From the NCBI GenBank assembly GCA_023525715.1, contig CM042010.1, positions 81,593,894-81,657,893 of the forward strand: a DNA stretch of 64,000 bases. Reading direction: 5' to 3'. Below, piece after piece: positions 44,260 through 56,051 of this stretch (positions are counted from its first letter, which is position 1; every line of letters starts with the position of its first letter). Source of the DNA: Cichorium intybus. Taxonomy: Eukaryota > Streptophyta > Magnoliopsida > Asterales > Asteraceae. Under the pieces are notes generated by a model. It was not told where the DNA came from. It was given only the letters and a program-made list of their open reading frames with translations, and ran no database searches. The position numbers and the translations under genes were made by a program.

Positions 44260-45281
44260 TGTTAGTGTAAATCGGGTCGTTGACCAACCCGGAGTTTGTT
44301 TGGTCGTTTGTTTATTTGTTTAAGAGTTGGTCGTTGAACAATATTTTATCTTAGGTTTACTTTTGTTGTATGTTCCGATACATTGTCTTTTGAATTACTT
44401 TGAAATATCAATGAACATACTTTTACTTTGCTTATGTTAATAACCACTATGTCCGAAATGTATGGAACCGAAATCCACTCTTGGATTTCGGTATGCGTTA
44501 CAAGTTCAAAAGTGAAGATTGGAAGTCTGCCCAAGATCGGAAGTCTAAATCCGGAACTACGCAAACTCAGAAGTCAAGACACCGAAATTCACCCTTGGAT
44601 TTCGGTTCATCAATTCAAGCAACTTCCGAAGTTTATCAAGTTCAGTAGTCAGCCATACCGAAGTTAACCTATAACTTCGGTATCCATCAGAAGCATGCAT
44701 ATCAACGTTAGAAGATCAAGATAAATCGTCAATGAAGATATCGACAGAGATAATCAGACCAGTCTGCATAGCACAAATTAGGAAAGTCAACTAATGACTA
44801 CAAAAGGAGTATGACATTTAAAATAGTGTCATCAGGAACATTTATTGTTAGACAGCCATATCAGACTTAGGTCTTTTATCCGTTGTGTAATACAAAATGA
44901 ACTGGCTTGTAGTTCATTTTGTCCATAGGTCTTTGTCCAATGGATATTCTCCTTACACTATAAAAGGAGAGTTCCACCCCTTTGTATCTTCATGGTTTGG
45001 AGAACTGATATGTAACTCTGTTTCTTGATATAATATATTCTCCCATTCCGTCATATCTTGTTCATACTTGTTATTACGCTATTCTTTCTATTTCTCGCAT
45101 TTCAATCTTACTACCTTACTCTTTCTATCTTTCAACTGTTTGTGTATTATTGTTGAGCTAAAAGATCCATCTAAGTAATTTCTCAAGTTTTCAAACTTGT
45201 CCTCTCATTCTGTAACTACCATTCAAGTCTCCGGACTTGCTCTTTTATTCTGCACCTTTTACTTAGATTTGGGTTCCAACA
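44260..45281 (+). repeat. 5' LTR of copia-like element H
   Basis: TGTTAGTGTAAATCGGG...GGGTTCCAACA, 1,022 bp, immediately followed by a Met-tRNA PBS. A TATAAAAG box is at 44,959-44,966. It contains three strong hairpins (44,467, 44,581 and 44,655). The 3' LTR is outside the window. Confidence 0.85.
44467..44683. promoter_or_regulatory. Three ACCGAA...TTCGGT hairpins in LTR H
   Basis: Hairpin 1 (44,467-44,492) pairs ACCGAAATCCA with TGGATTTCGGT. Hairpin 2 (44,581-44,606) pairs ACCGAAATTCA with TGGATTTCGGT with one mismatch. Hairpin 3 (44,655-44,683) pairs ATACCGAAGTTA with TAACTTCGGTAT. They lie upstream of the TATA box, so they would be DNA elements of U3 rather than RNA structures of the genomic transcript. 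Confidence 0.85.
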
Positions 45282-45283
45282 AT

Positions 45284-45296
45284 TGGTATCAGAGCC
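45284..45296 (+). other. Primer binding site of element H
   Basis: TGGTATCAGAGCC two bases after the LTR. Initiator Met-tRNA type. It fixes plus orientation. Confidence 0.95.
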
Positions 45297-46059
45297 TGTG
45301 TAGCTGTTTACAAGATCCACAGTGATCAGTTCGCTTAAGCTAGCTTGAGCAACAACCTTTGGACCCTCTACAAATCGTGCATACTACAGAGCTCAAGTTC
45401 TTAAACTTTCTTTTTCAGACAGTTCAAAAATTCTCTTACAACCATGCAAATGAATTATTCTTTGAATGTCGCCAATAGTGTTGGGATCTCTACCCGAGCC
45501 CCAATACTTATCCCAACAGAATATAATGGTTGGGCGACACGAATGAGAAATTATCTGAGGAGGCAAGGTGTCACACCCCCAAACCACGATGGCAGAATCG
45601 TCTGAGGGCGGAACGGGACATAGCATCACAACCATTGCATACATTGAAACATAAGTAGATAACAACAATCATACATTATAATTGGAAAGTTACATTGTTC
45701 AAACGGTATTGTTTCAACCCAATTATAGTATGATAATGAAATAAGTAAAAGAGACGTCTTCGCGTCCTATTCCAAAAGGTTAGTCGGACCTGACTAATTG
45801 TTACCTGAGAATACAAGTAATTTGAAAGAGTGTCAACATTACGTTGCTGAGTTCATAAGATTTTTGTATTGAGAAAATCCATAGTCCCTTTTTCCTTGTA
45901 AAGAGATAGTGTTTGAAACCAGAAATCCAATATTTTCATATAAGTGAGTCGTAGTCTTAAAACCCAAAGACCGAAAATGTATACGTGTTTCTATACTTGA
46001 AAATAGTATTGCATAGTCTTATTCTTGTACGAAACCATGTAAATACATGTTTATTCATA

Positions 46060-46490
46060 GATTAATTGTAGATATGATTCCGTAAAACCTTTACGTAGGT
46101 AAAATCATACTTTTATTTATATCTTGATAAAATGTAGTTTTAATTTCTATAAAACTTGTATGTATAAGTAAAACCATACTTATATTTGTAACTTGTTAGA
46201 ATGTAGTTTTAATACCATAAAACTTATTTGTATATGTAAATCGTACTTATTTTCACATCTTAATGAAATGTAGTTTTAATTTCCATAAAACCAGTGTGTA
46301 TAAGTAAAACTATACTTATATTTGTAACTTGTTAGAATGTAGTTTTAATACCATAAAACTCGTATGTATAAGTAAAACCGTACTTATATTTGTATCTTGA
46401 TAAAATGTGGTTTTAATCTCTTAAAACTCGTATGTATAAGTAAAAACCATACTTATATTTTGTGTAGAGCAACATGTAGTTTTATATTTA
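46060..46490. repeat. Tandem 60-80-bp array in solo LTR G
   Basis: About five units share CATAAAACTYGTATGTATAAGT then AAAACCATACTTATATTTGTA and a TGTAGTTTTAAT word. Element E LTRs have only one such unit (19,665-19,730). Confidence 0.85.
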
Positions 46491-48477
46491 TATAAAACCA
46501 TTTGAAGATGTTTTTCCCCAAACTAAGGATATTCGTTGTCGTTCATGTGAGTTATTATAACCTTGCTGTGACTAGTATGTAGGCCTGCCACGACGTTCTT
46601 CAAGCATCGCAATGTTAAGACATTTGTCACCCAGACCTGCCGGTCTAGCTGTAGCTAGCAGCTTAGGTGCGGGATTGTCAGTCCCGTATAGATCTATACA
46701 CAACTATCTCGCTCATGAATGATTAAGGTTATAATCCAGGACTTAGTGCGTACATATTTCAGTAATGTGAAGAAATGTCTCACATAACCACCCAACGTAA
46801 TGTTTTATCCTAGTTCGTACTGAAATGAAAACCTTTTTGTATTTGTAATTATCAAAATATACTCATGATAATTATTTTGTAAAACCTTACTTGTAAATGC
46901 AATGAAAACTCCTTTGTATTCATAATTATCAAAATGTCCATGATAATTATAGTATGTAAATATACTGAAAACTCCTTTACGTTTGTAATTATCAAATTGT
47001 CCATGATAATTATAGTATGTAACAATTATATATTTATATAATTATCTTTAGTATTTCTGTCGTATCTTTGTCGTTCGTTCCATAAATTATACCCATTATA
47101 ATTTATATAAATGTTTTCGTTGTGTTAACGTATTTAAGCCTAAAAGATGTCAATGAGTTGAAAAGTATAATTTCTTACATCTAAGGCACTAAATATACTA
47201 ATAAGATAGATTTAAAGTTTATCAACATGTCATGGTAAGAAATTTGTTTTAGTCATCTTACATAAGTGATGGCAACATTTTAAATCTTGTCATTTTGTCA
47301 AAATGATGGTAATCTTTTCAAGTGGTCATTTTTCATACACATTATTTTGAATATTGTCATTTTTGTTTAAAATACTAACTTCCTTGTAAAAATATCATTT
47401 CCCAAGTTTATTATGACGTTATAAGTCTAAATAGTCGTTATCACATCAAATTGACGTGCTTTTTATAAATCACTAGAAAAGTCGTATTTCCGGTCACAAA
47501 AACATACTATTCCTATAATAGTCTATTTTTAGTATACCCTTGTAATAATCATATTTTTACGAACAATAACAAAATAACTTATTTAGATGATTATAAATAA
47601 CATCTTTTAAGATATTTCCCGCAAAAATGGTGTAATAACTTGGTTATAACCATTTTTGTTAGAGAATAGTGTTTCCGGTTACAAAAACGTAGTTTTTACT
47701 AGTTTTCGTTTTTATGACGTTTATATTAAAGATCTAGTATTTTTACACACTTTATTTATAGTTTTGTAATTTTTACACAAACATAATATGTCACAATGTT
47801 TGTAATACATAGATCTAACCATATTTCATGTCAAAAACGTTTTTACACAACTTCTAGTTTTATAAACTTGTGTAAATAGTTATTTATAACATATAATCAC
47901 ATATAATCTTGTGTAAATCATTATTTTTGACATGTGAACTTGTATTCTCCCCCAAAATGTTTAGAAAAGATGAAAATGAGGGGTATGAACTCACCCTTGA
48001 AGCGTGCTTTACTTAGAAATAAGTTTGGTCTCGAGAGATTAACGGTAGGAACGAAGATCCAAGACTTTGAGCTCGGAGGACCCTTGGACAAAACTATTAC
48101 CCAATAGTTTTAAATTGATGTTAGTGTGTGTAAATGGAATAAAACTTGTGTAATAGTGTTTAAAAACACTAGATGAAGTAGCTTACCAAGAATGAGATGA
48201 TTTACTCTTGAAATGGTGCAAGATGGTGGAGGTTTGTGGTGGCTTGGGGTGGTGGCGGGTTGAAGAGGTGGTGGTGGTGGAGTGAGCCGAAAATTGAGAG
48301 AGAAAGAGAGGAGAGGTTGTGTTGGTGAATTGTTTCAAGTGAAATCTTCCTAGCCTTTTTATTTGATTTTTGTTGGATTTAATGGATTTATTTATTCATA
48401 GCCTTTTTCCTTACTCTAGATCATGAATAGTAAACTAGGATTGTGTTGGGAGATGTTTTGGGTCATGTAGCAGCCGA

Positions 48478-48496
48478 TGGGGGTGGGGTGGGGTGG
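48478..48496 (+). other. G-quadruplex-capable tract in solo LTR G
   Basis: GGGGGTGGGGTGGGGTGG, the positional equivalent of the tracts in both E LTRs. Confidence 0.7.
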
Positions 48497-49691
48497 TTTT
48501 TAAATAAATAGCAATATACTTATAAAAATAGGTGATTTTTATAAAATCGTAAGACGTTTTAGTGAAATTTTATGAGTTTTTGACGAAACGAAGTTCTAAA
48601 TAATTATTTTGTATAAAAACATTGTCAAACATTTATTTTGATTGAATTATAACTCGTTGGATGTTGAAATACGCGTTTAAGCGCTGTATTCTTCCGATTT
48701 CGCGATTTTCGGCATTTTACCGGAAATTGAATTTGGCTTTGAAATTAAATACTAGATGTTATTACGTTCCATAATATATGAATTCTTATTTCATAATTGA
48801 TGTTTAAGACACCACATTTTGTATTTTGAGTCCAAACCCTGTGTACATTTATCCGTTCACAGCGGTTTAATCGTTGTAACTTTCACATACGAACTCCGTT
48901 TTCGACGTTCTATATATCCACAGGTTCGTAATTACGAGTACATCGTTTTATGAATATTATTATTCTCAAAATAATAATTGTACGATTATCGAATTTTTAC
49001 GCTACAGTAGTTCACTGTCCGTATTTTCGACGTTTAATCGATAATTGTTTTGAATTAGCGTACGTAGTATTATAATATCTAATAATACATCGCAATATCA
49101 TGGAAATTACTTTTCAATATATGGTTTAATGTATGCTTCGTTTGACTACAGTTGACTTTCGTTGACCAAAATTTACAATTGTCACACAAGGCAAGGTTGT
49201 TTGGAGATCCGTTGAGGAGGGGCCTCATGTTCCCACTTACATGCCCCGAGCGGACACCACTGAAGGTGCCCTCGGAGGAGCTCCTCAACCTAGATTGACT
49301 CCTTTGGACATCGAGAAGATGTATAACGATCAAATTGCTTTCACGGAAATATCTTGTGGTATTCCCCCTGAGTTGTTTGACCTTATTCAAAACTGTACCA
49401 CAGCCCAACAAATATAGGTTTTGTTATACAATATGTTTCAAGGAACTGAAGAGGGGAAGGACAGGATACTGACTGCCAGCCTTACCGAATATAACCAGTT
49501 CTCAGCACTTCTAGGAGAGTCTTTAAGTGCCTTGTTTACCTATTTCTCCCTCATCGTGACCTGACTCCTGGGTGCAGGAGCAGCACGAACTAATCAAGAA
49601 ATCAACCTTCGGTTTCTTGAAGGTCTAGGGAGAGAATGGATGATGTTTAAAATGATACTTCAAGACTCTGGTAAGCTGAAAACTTTTAACA

Positions 49692-49932
49692 TGTTGTTGA
49701 GTGTTGAAATCAATAAAATGAACAAGTAATGACTAGTGATTCAACAGTAGATCAAGTAATAAGCAATCAAACAGTATGATGAACAATCAAGAACAGTTAA
49801 GGAACAGGATGAATTGGATAACTTGTGCCGAATGCTTTGATAGATTGATTTAGGGTTTTATAATAGGACGATTACAATCTCGCACTTGACACGGTATGGT
49901 ATCACTGATATTTATACTAGATCAGTGATACG
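49692..49932 (-). repeat. 3' LTR of element J, distal part
   Basis: On the minus strand this half runs from the I insertion to a ...CACTCAACA end. It holds a TATAAATA box (49,909-49,916) just past the insertion point. With 58,369-58,633 it forms an LTR of about 505 bp. The exact left border is ambiguous by three bases (TGTTGTTGAG). Confidence 0.7.
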
Positions 49933-51416
49933 TGTAACACCTGTCTTCTCGACAATTAGTAATAAGGTATATTTACAACATTATAAGCTATCATTAAATT
50001 TTAGTAAATAACTAAGATAATATATATGTAAATCAGTATTTTTCCATAATGAATCACGATATATGTTTTTCGACGTTATTTATATAAGTCATCAATTATG
50101 AAAATTTACTAGGTCGTAAAATAATATATGTTATATTTGGTAATATTACTATCCGATATTATATTCAAAATTTTAATTTGGTATGACTCATATTTTTATT
50201 TTGTTGTAAAATAATATTATATATGTATATATTTATATCATTGATATATATGTAAACTTAATACATATATATTCGTAAAATCATGAACGATATATATATT
50301 TATATCATTTATATATATGTAAACATAATATGTATATATTAGTAAAATTATGAACATGGGTATAATATAATATGCATTCAAGAAATATTCCATGCAAAAT
50401 TTTCATTCACGTACGGATAATTACTATATGGATAATTACAATATCCACATTAACCAATCAAATGCAAGGATCGTGTCATGATAGGTGTTAATGAAACAAA
50501 TGGCCCATGTAATTGTTTTAAATACGTGTTGATTTTTAATAATAGCGTGTCAAGTTATTTTTGAATGACTAAGGTGCTAAGTCATTGACGCAGGAGCTTA
50601 GGATCAAGTATAAATAGAGCCATTGTTTTGCAAAAATTTGTATCACTCAAATCAAACAACACAAAATTTAGGAAAACAACGGGGATTTCCAAAAGTGTCG
50701 GTTTTTAGACAACAACTAAATCATCAACGTGAGTTTTTATGATGCCTTTCCAAACTGAGATATATATGATATATATTGTGTTTATATGTCTAATTGCTCA
50801 TTGCATTATAATTGTCATGTTTATTGCTTTTGATATTTTATTATGCTTATTACTTTATATATGTATACACGAGTTGGTGGGTAAATGTAAAAATGAAAAA
50901 GGAACGTAACGTCGTTCGCTAATAAATATAAATTGGTACGATTAGTACACGGGAGGCATCCTGTTGCTACTAAGTCGATACCGGCCATACATGTCTAGCC
51001 CCACTAGTACATTGTATAGAAGTCATGACTCGGATAGCTCACATGCTAGCTCGAAGTCTGAAAATGACTTAAATAAATTTACCCACAACTCCGAGATCTC
51101 AACGTAATTTTTGTATTTCATATTTCATATCATCAATGCATGTGGTATTTTGTACACAAACACATGAATTCACTAAGCCTTTTGGCTTACGCATCTACAT
51201 ATATATCTCAGGACACATTCAGTAGAATAGGATCAGGTACTCGGCATCATAATAATGGGACCAGATGGCACTCGGAGACATTACCTGCTGTTATAAATTT
51301 TAGTTAATAGGAAAAGTTTTAGCTTGTATTTCCTTATAGTTTCCGTTGTAACCGAAAACTCTGATATATATAAATAAAGTTGAAGTTTCATTTGAATAAA
51401 GTCTCGTGGTGTCACA
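49933..51416 (+). repeat. 5' LTR of element I
   Basis: TGTAACACCTGTC...GTGGTGTCACA. The TATAAATA box is at 50,609-50,616 and the conserved block (GAATTCACTAAGCCTTTTGG then CTTACGC) at 51,166-51,192, 224 bases from the LTR end. Confidence 0.95.
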
Positions 51417-51419
51417 AGT

Positions 51420-51432
51420 TGGTATCAGAGCC
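51420..51432 (+). other. Primer binding site of element I
   Basis: TGGTATCAGAGCC, initiator Met-tRNA type, three bases after the LTR. Confidence 0.95.
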
Positions 51433-51508
51433 TTCCCTAATTGGTTTAAGTCAAAATAGGTTAAGAATTGAGTAACCTTAACTTAGTTTGACTCTAAACC
51501 ATTAGGAT

Positions 51509-51997
51509 GTGCTACGGTACTTAGATTTGCCGCACCATAGACACATACTAACAAAAAAAAAATTATTTATAGGAACCATGCCGATAGAGTACATTGATCT
51601 CGACGACATAAACGGCCCTGCTGAGTTCATATTTCCAGACCTAGGAGGACCACCGGATGACCATCTAATCATACACCGTGACCACTATGAGGCGTTGGTT
51701 AGTGATCTGATTCTGTATCATGATACTTTAGAGACACAAGTCAATTTCACCCAACAGCTGCAACAGGCTTACTCGATAGTCACTCGCCCGTGGTACATGA
51801 AAGTGAAGGATATGTTCACATACGTGAAACTTAAAGTATGTGATCTTGTTCGATACGTTCAATGGGGATATATGAGGTTCCGTATCTGGTTTGCGTTTAT
51901 GCCTTTTTTTTGGGATTACCCCGGTTATCCGTTCGTTCCGTTTGCTGACAGCTATGCTACATGGATAGCTAATAGATATCCTCCGACTTTATATTAG
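51509..51997 (+). CDS. Leader ORF of element I, unknown function
   Basis: An open frame of 162 codons lies between PBS and gag. A second in-frame ATG at 51,578 (context GGAACCATGC) gives a 139-residue product and is the more likely start, because the segment before it is Lys/His-rich low complexity. The protein is acidic at the N-terminus (EYIDLDDINGP), has a helix-like middle (VSDLILYHDTLETQVNFTQQ), and a strikingly aromatic C-terminal third with many Trp, Tyr and Phe (WGYMRFRIWFAFMPFFWD). It has no zinc knuckle, protease or other known motif. Its position upstream of gag, in its own frame, is not standard for chromoviruses. It could be an accessory protein, a translation-control uORF, or chance. 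It remains open while pol is broken. Confidence 0.5.
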   Translation: MLRYLDLPHHRHILTKKKLFIGTMPIEYIDLDDINGPAEFIFPDLGGPPDDHLIIHRDHYEALVSDLILYHDTLETQVNFTQQLQQAYSIVTRPWYMKVKDMFTYVKLKVCDLVRYVQWGYMRFRIWFAFMPFFWDYPGYPFVPFADSYATWIANRYPPTLY

Positions 51998-52287
51998 ATT
52001 AGATCTAGGCCAGGTTTGAATGGGAAACAATATAATGAGTTATGACTCAGTTAAAGAGGTTTTTGCTGTATTATAGGGGTTTTTGATCAAACTTGGCCAT
52101 GGTTTGGTTAATGTACTTGTAAAATAGCTGATAGTATTGTCAAACTTTCTAACGGATTATAATGAAATAGAAATTTTGGTTGTATATATATATATATACA
52201 TGTTGTTGTTACACGTGCTTTATTTACATGTTTTATAATTGCAATAATTAGAGTTATCTCATAACTATACATAAGAAAATAACAACC

Positions 52288-53655
52288 ATGTCTGCTCAAC
52301 AACCTGACGCAAATGCCCTTCTTGCCTATATTAACCATGAAACACCAATGCCTGAAAATATAGCCCATGGAAGTACCACTACCCGAGGTAGGGGTCGGGG
52401 TAGGGGAAGAGGTTCTTCTAGCACTAGAGAAACACCCAACCACATTATACAAGAAGCAAACATTGCAGATATAGTGGCTAGAACTATTCGGGAAACTGTC
52501 CCACAAATGCTGCAACAAAATAGAGAAGAAATTTTGAAAGCCGCTGAAGAAAACACGGCTAGGATACTTAGGGAGGCAGTTGATAACAATACTGATCAAG
52601 AAGGTCTCGAACATCCTGATCCCAGACCAGAAAAAGAGTGTACTTATAAAGAATTCATGAGTACCATACCTACTGTTTTCTATTGGAAAGGAGGTCCAAT
52701 AGCCACAATGGATTGGATAAGTAATATAGAAGTTTGTTTTGAAACATGCCAATGCCAGCCACACCTAAATGTACGATATGCAACCACTCAACTACAAGAA
52801 GCAGCACTACACTGGTGGAATGGAATTAGGATTACTTATGGAATCTCTCAAGCAGCACAGCTCTCGTGGGATAAGTTTAAAGAAATAATACAAGAGAATT
52901 ATTGCCCTAGGAGCGAAACTCTGAAACTGGAACTTGAATTTCTACGTCTGGAGATGGGAAATGATACTATTCACGAATATACCGAAAAGTTCGTTGAAAA
53001 AGTTAGATTTGCTCCCTTCTTGGCAGCAAATGAATCTAGGAAGATTGAATTATACACTGAGGGATTAAGGGCTGATCTAAAAAGAATAGTGCAAGTAACG
53101 ATACCTAAAACCTTTTTACAAGCAGTTGAGGCAGCAAAAATAGCTGATAAAGATCATGATAAGTTATTCCCCAGCCAGAACAACCAGAAAAGAAAGTTTG
53201 AGCATTCCAATAATAATGCTAAGAAAGGGAGGTTTACACCAACCTCAAATAAAGGGTTTACACCATATAGAACTTGTTCTACATGTGGGAAGACTCATTC
53301 TGGAGTTTGTAGGTTTCAAGGTTTGGCATGTTCTAAATGTGGAAAGCTAGGACATGTATCTCAAAACTGCAAGCTCAATGATCAAAAATGTTATCGTTGT
53401 GGGAAGATAGGACACATCAGGCCTAATTTCCCAGAGTTGGTAAGGGAAGCGCAAGGTGTTAATAAGGGTCCATCAAAGGCTAAAACACGAGCATTCAACA
53501 TGACAATGGGGGAGGCTAAAGATACGCCTGACGTCGTTTCAGGTACCTTTCTCATCGATAATTTAAATGCTCATGTTTTGTTTGATTCCGGTGCAAATAA
53601 AAGTTTTGTTTCTACTACATTTTGTCGATGCTTGAACTACCCTACTGAAAACTAG
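52288..53655 (+). CDS. gag: Gag and protease start of element I
   Basis: 455 codons from MSAQQPDANALLAYINHETP. An RG repeat (RGRGRGRGRG, residues 33-42) is followed by a helix-rich region, the capsid core (MDWISNIEVCFETCQC, then ALHWWNG), two knuckles, CSKCGKLGHVSQNC and CYRCGKIGHIRPNF (the last Cys of the second is Phe), and the protease active site LFDSGANKSFVS. It ends at TAG (53,653-53,655) one base out of frame with the downstream protease/RT frame. The lost base lies in a short A run. Gag packages element RNA into particles; protease matures it. Confidence 0.9.
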   Translation: MSAQQPDANALLAYINHETPMPENIAHGSTTTRGRGRGRGRGSSSTRETPNHIIQEANIADIVARTIRETVPQMLQQNREEILKAAEENTARILREAVDNNTDQEGLEHPDPRPEKECTYKEFMSTIPTVFYWKGGPIATMDWISNIEVCFETCQCQPHLNVRYATTQLQEAALHWWNGIRITYGISQAAQLSWDKFKEIIQENYCPRSETLKLELEFLRLEMGNDTIHEYTEKFVEKVRFAPFLAANESRKIELYTEGLRADLKRIVQVTIPKTFLQAVEAAKIADKDHDKLFPSQNNQKRKFEHSNNNAKKGRFTPTSNKGFTPYRTCSTCGKTHSGVCRFQGLACSKCGKLGHVSQNCKLNDQKCYRCGKIGHIRPNFPELVREAQGVNKGPSKAKTRAFNMTMGEAKDTPDVVSGTFLIDNLNAHVLFDSGANKSFVSTTFCRCLNYPTEN

Positions 53656-54980
53656 ATAAAGAATACTTAGTTGAAATAGCTGATGGTCACCATGTAGGTG
53701 TAAACGATGTTATTAATGGTTGTACGATCACCATAGAGGATACACAAGTTCCTATTCAATTAATACCTATAAAATTAGGCGAATTTGATGTTATAATAGG
53801 AATGGATTGGTTATCACAAAACAAAGCTGATATCATTTGTGATAAAAAGGTGGTCAATATCAAAACACCCGACGATAGAACTATTTGTATATACGGAGAT
53901 AAGAAGTATACAAGTATAAATTTGATGTCAATAAAGAAAACTAGAAAATGTTTAAGAAAAGGATGTGTAGCATTTATGGCATATGTCGTAAATACTAAGG
54001 AAGGAAAGAAAGAAGTCAATGATGTACCTGTAGTATGCGATTATCCTGATGTATTTCCCGACGACTTACCAGGACTACCACCCGACCGTCAAGTGAAGTT
54101 TTCTATTGACCTTGTTCCTGGTGCAGCGCCAGTTGCAAGAGCACCATATCGGTTAGCACCTTCAGAAATGAAGGAAATGGTGTCCCAATTACAGGAGCTA
54201 CTCAATAAGTCATTTATACGGCCTAGCTCATCACCATGGGGTGCTCCCATGTTATTCGTGAAAAAGAAAGATGGTTCGATGAGAATGTGCATCGACTATC
54301 GAGAGCTAAACAAGGTAACAATAAAGAAAAAATATCCACTTCCTTGTATTGACGATCTATTCGATCAACTTCAGGGAGCTAGTTGTTTCTCAAAGATTGA
54401 TTTAAGGTCTGGATACCACCAACTAAAAGTGAAAGGTGAAGATGTGGCAAACACTGCCTTTAGAACACGTTATGGCCACTACGAGTTCATGGTTATGCCT
54501 TTTGGTCTAACCAATGCTCCAGCAGCATTTATGGACCTAATGAACCGAGTCTGTCGTCCATTCTTAGATAGATCAGTAATCGTATTCATTGACGACATCC
54601 TTATTTACTCTAAGAGTAAGGACGAGCATGAAAAACACCTAAGGGAGATCTTAGATTTACTAAGGCGAGAGAAACTTTATGCAAAGTTCTCCAAATGTGA
54701 GTTTTGGTTAGACGAAGTTCAATTCTTAGGCCATGTGATTTGCAAAGATGGTGTAAAGGTAGACCCATCCAAGGTGGAAGCAGTGATGAATTGGGAAATC
54801 CCAAAAAGCCCAACGGAAATTCGAAGTTTCCTAGGATTAGCAGGGTACTATCGAAGGTTCATTCAAGACTTCTCAAAGATTGCTTCACCATTAACGGCCT
54901 TAACAAGGAAGAATGTAAAGTTCATTTGGGCTGCAGCAACATACAAAAGCTTTCGAAACATTACGACAGAAATTGTGTGA
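53656..54980 (+). pseudogene. pol: Element I protease C-terminus and reverse transcriptase
   Basis: Continues in another frame with the protease tail (FDVIIGMDWLSQNKADIICD), the linker (YPDVFPDDLPGLPPDRQVKF), then RT: WGAPMLFVKKKDGSMRMCID, YPLPCIDDLFDQLQGAS, DLRSGYHQLKV, MPFGLTNAPAAFMDL, catalytic FIDDILIYS, and GYYRRFIQDFSKIASPL. At about 54,925 a one-base change shifts the frame before RNase H, ending the RT ORF at 54,980. RT motifs are all intact, so only the frame is lost. Confidence 0.9.
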
Positions 54981-55350
54981 AGCAGCAGTGTTAACACTAC
55001 CAGAAGGATCAGAAGACTTTGTGGTCTATAGTGACGCCTGCAAATCAGGTTTAGGATGTGTCTTAATGCAACGAGGTAAGGTAATTGCTTATGCGTCTAG
55101 GCAATTAAAGGTACATGAAAAGAATTACCCAGTGCATGATTTAGAATTAGCTGCGGTGGTATTTGCTTTGAAGTTATGGTGACATTACTTATATGGTACG
55201 CGATGTACTATATTTACCGACCATAAAAGTTTAAAGCATGTGTTTGACCAAAAGGAGTTAAACATGAGGCAACGACGTTGGTTAGAGTTGATTAAAGACT
55301 ATGATTGTGATATCATGTATCACCCAGGAAAAGCCAACGTTGTAGCTGAT
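54973..55350 (+). pseudogene. pol: Element I RNase H
   Basis: LPEGSEDFVVYSDACKSGLG with catalytic Asp, then KVIAYASRQLKVHEKNYPVH and DLELAAVVFALKLW, then a TGA at 55,180-55,182 (Arg expected, one transition from CGA). The same frame continues FTDHKSLKHVFDQKELNMRQ. It would degrade RNA in the hybrid during reverse transcription. Confidence 0.9.
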
Positions 55351-56050
55351 GCATTAAGTCGCAAGGAACATTGCGGTGTAACTCTCGTCAAATTCTTTAG
55401 AATCAATGTTATTTCTGACCTGATTGAAAGAATTAAAGAAGCACAAATTGAAGCTCTCAAAGAAGAAAACCTGAAGGGTGAGGTAATGGTGAAACAAAAA
55501 TCACTGTTGGAAGAAGTCAGTCGAGGCTTAAAATTATTTCAAGGAAGGATCTGGGTGCCCAATATTGGAGGAATTCGTGAGATAATATTAGAAGACTCAC
55601 ACAAATCAAGGTATTCCATTCATCCAGGAAGCACCAAGATGTATAGGGATTTGAAGCTTCAGTATTGGTGGCCTGTGATGAAATTAGACGTGGCAAGATA
55701 CGTAGAAAAATGTGTGACATGTCTACAGGTAAAAGCTGAGCACCAAAGACCATATGGTAATCTACAGCCATTAGACATACCTGAGTGGAAATGGGAGCAT
55801 GTCACAATGGACTTTTTGACAAGTTTACCTAAGACACAAAAAGGTCACTATTCAATATGGGTAATAGTGGATCGATTGACAAAAAGTGCACATTTCCTAC
55901 CAATGAAGGAAAGTTGGCAGATGGACAGGTTAGCCAAGTTATACATCGATGAAATTGTGTCAGGGCATGGAGTGCCATTATCTATTATATCAGATAGAGA
56001 TACTCGTTTTACTTCCTCTGGGAAGGATTACAAAAGGAGCTAGGGACAAG
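55351..56050 (+). pseudogene. pol: Element I integrase zinc finger and core
   Basis: In frame with RNase H: HHCC zinc finger (HKSRYSIHPGSTKMYRDLKL to EKCVTCLQVKAEHQ) and core with WKWEHVTMDFLTSLPKTQ, YSIWVIVDRLTKSAHFLPM and VPLSIISDRDTRFTS. A small deletion at about 56,013 shifts the frame, giving a stop at 56,041-56,043. The rest of the core follows in another frame. Confidence 0.9.
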
Positions 56051-56051
56051 A

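Larger units (their letters stand above)
45569..49186 (-). mobile_element. Solo LTR G, same family as element E
   Basis: TGTCACACCCCC...ACAATTGTCACA, 3,618 bp, with a perfect CAAGG duplication (45,564-45,568 and 49,187-49,191). It follows the order of the E LTR but lacks its 20-bp CGTAGTG array. Instead it has expanded units of 60-80 bp (46,060-46,480). With no internal sequence it is a product of LTR-LTR recombination. Confidence 0.95.
45443..49691 (+). pseudogene. gag: Element H gag (copia type), interrupted by solo LTR G and by element J
   Basis: The frame starts at 45,443 (MQMNYSLNVANSVGIS), runs to 45,568, resumes at 49,192 once the LTR and one CAAGG are removed (RRQGKVVWRSVEEG), and ends at 49,691 where J is inserted after KLKTFNML. 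The YNGWATRMRNYL segment is the usual copia gag start (DUF4219/UBN2 type: W-x-x-R-M). Stops at about 49,414 (TAG, QQI*V) and 49,561 (TGA) and the two insertions make it non-functional. The CCHC knuckle and pol would lie beyond J, outside the window. Confidence 0.8.

Noticed and set aside
52108..52764. 218-codon minus-strand ORF opposite gag of element I
   Set aside because: It lies antisense to a well-supported gag and has no motif. It is a shadow of codon bias in gag.
53640..53660. Programmed -1 frameshift between gag and pol of element I
   Set aside because: The required shift is -1, but the sequence CTGAAAACTAG is not a canonical slippery heptamer and relatives usually have one continuous frame. 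A lost A is simpler.
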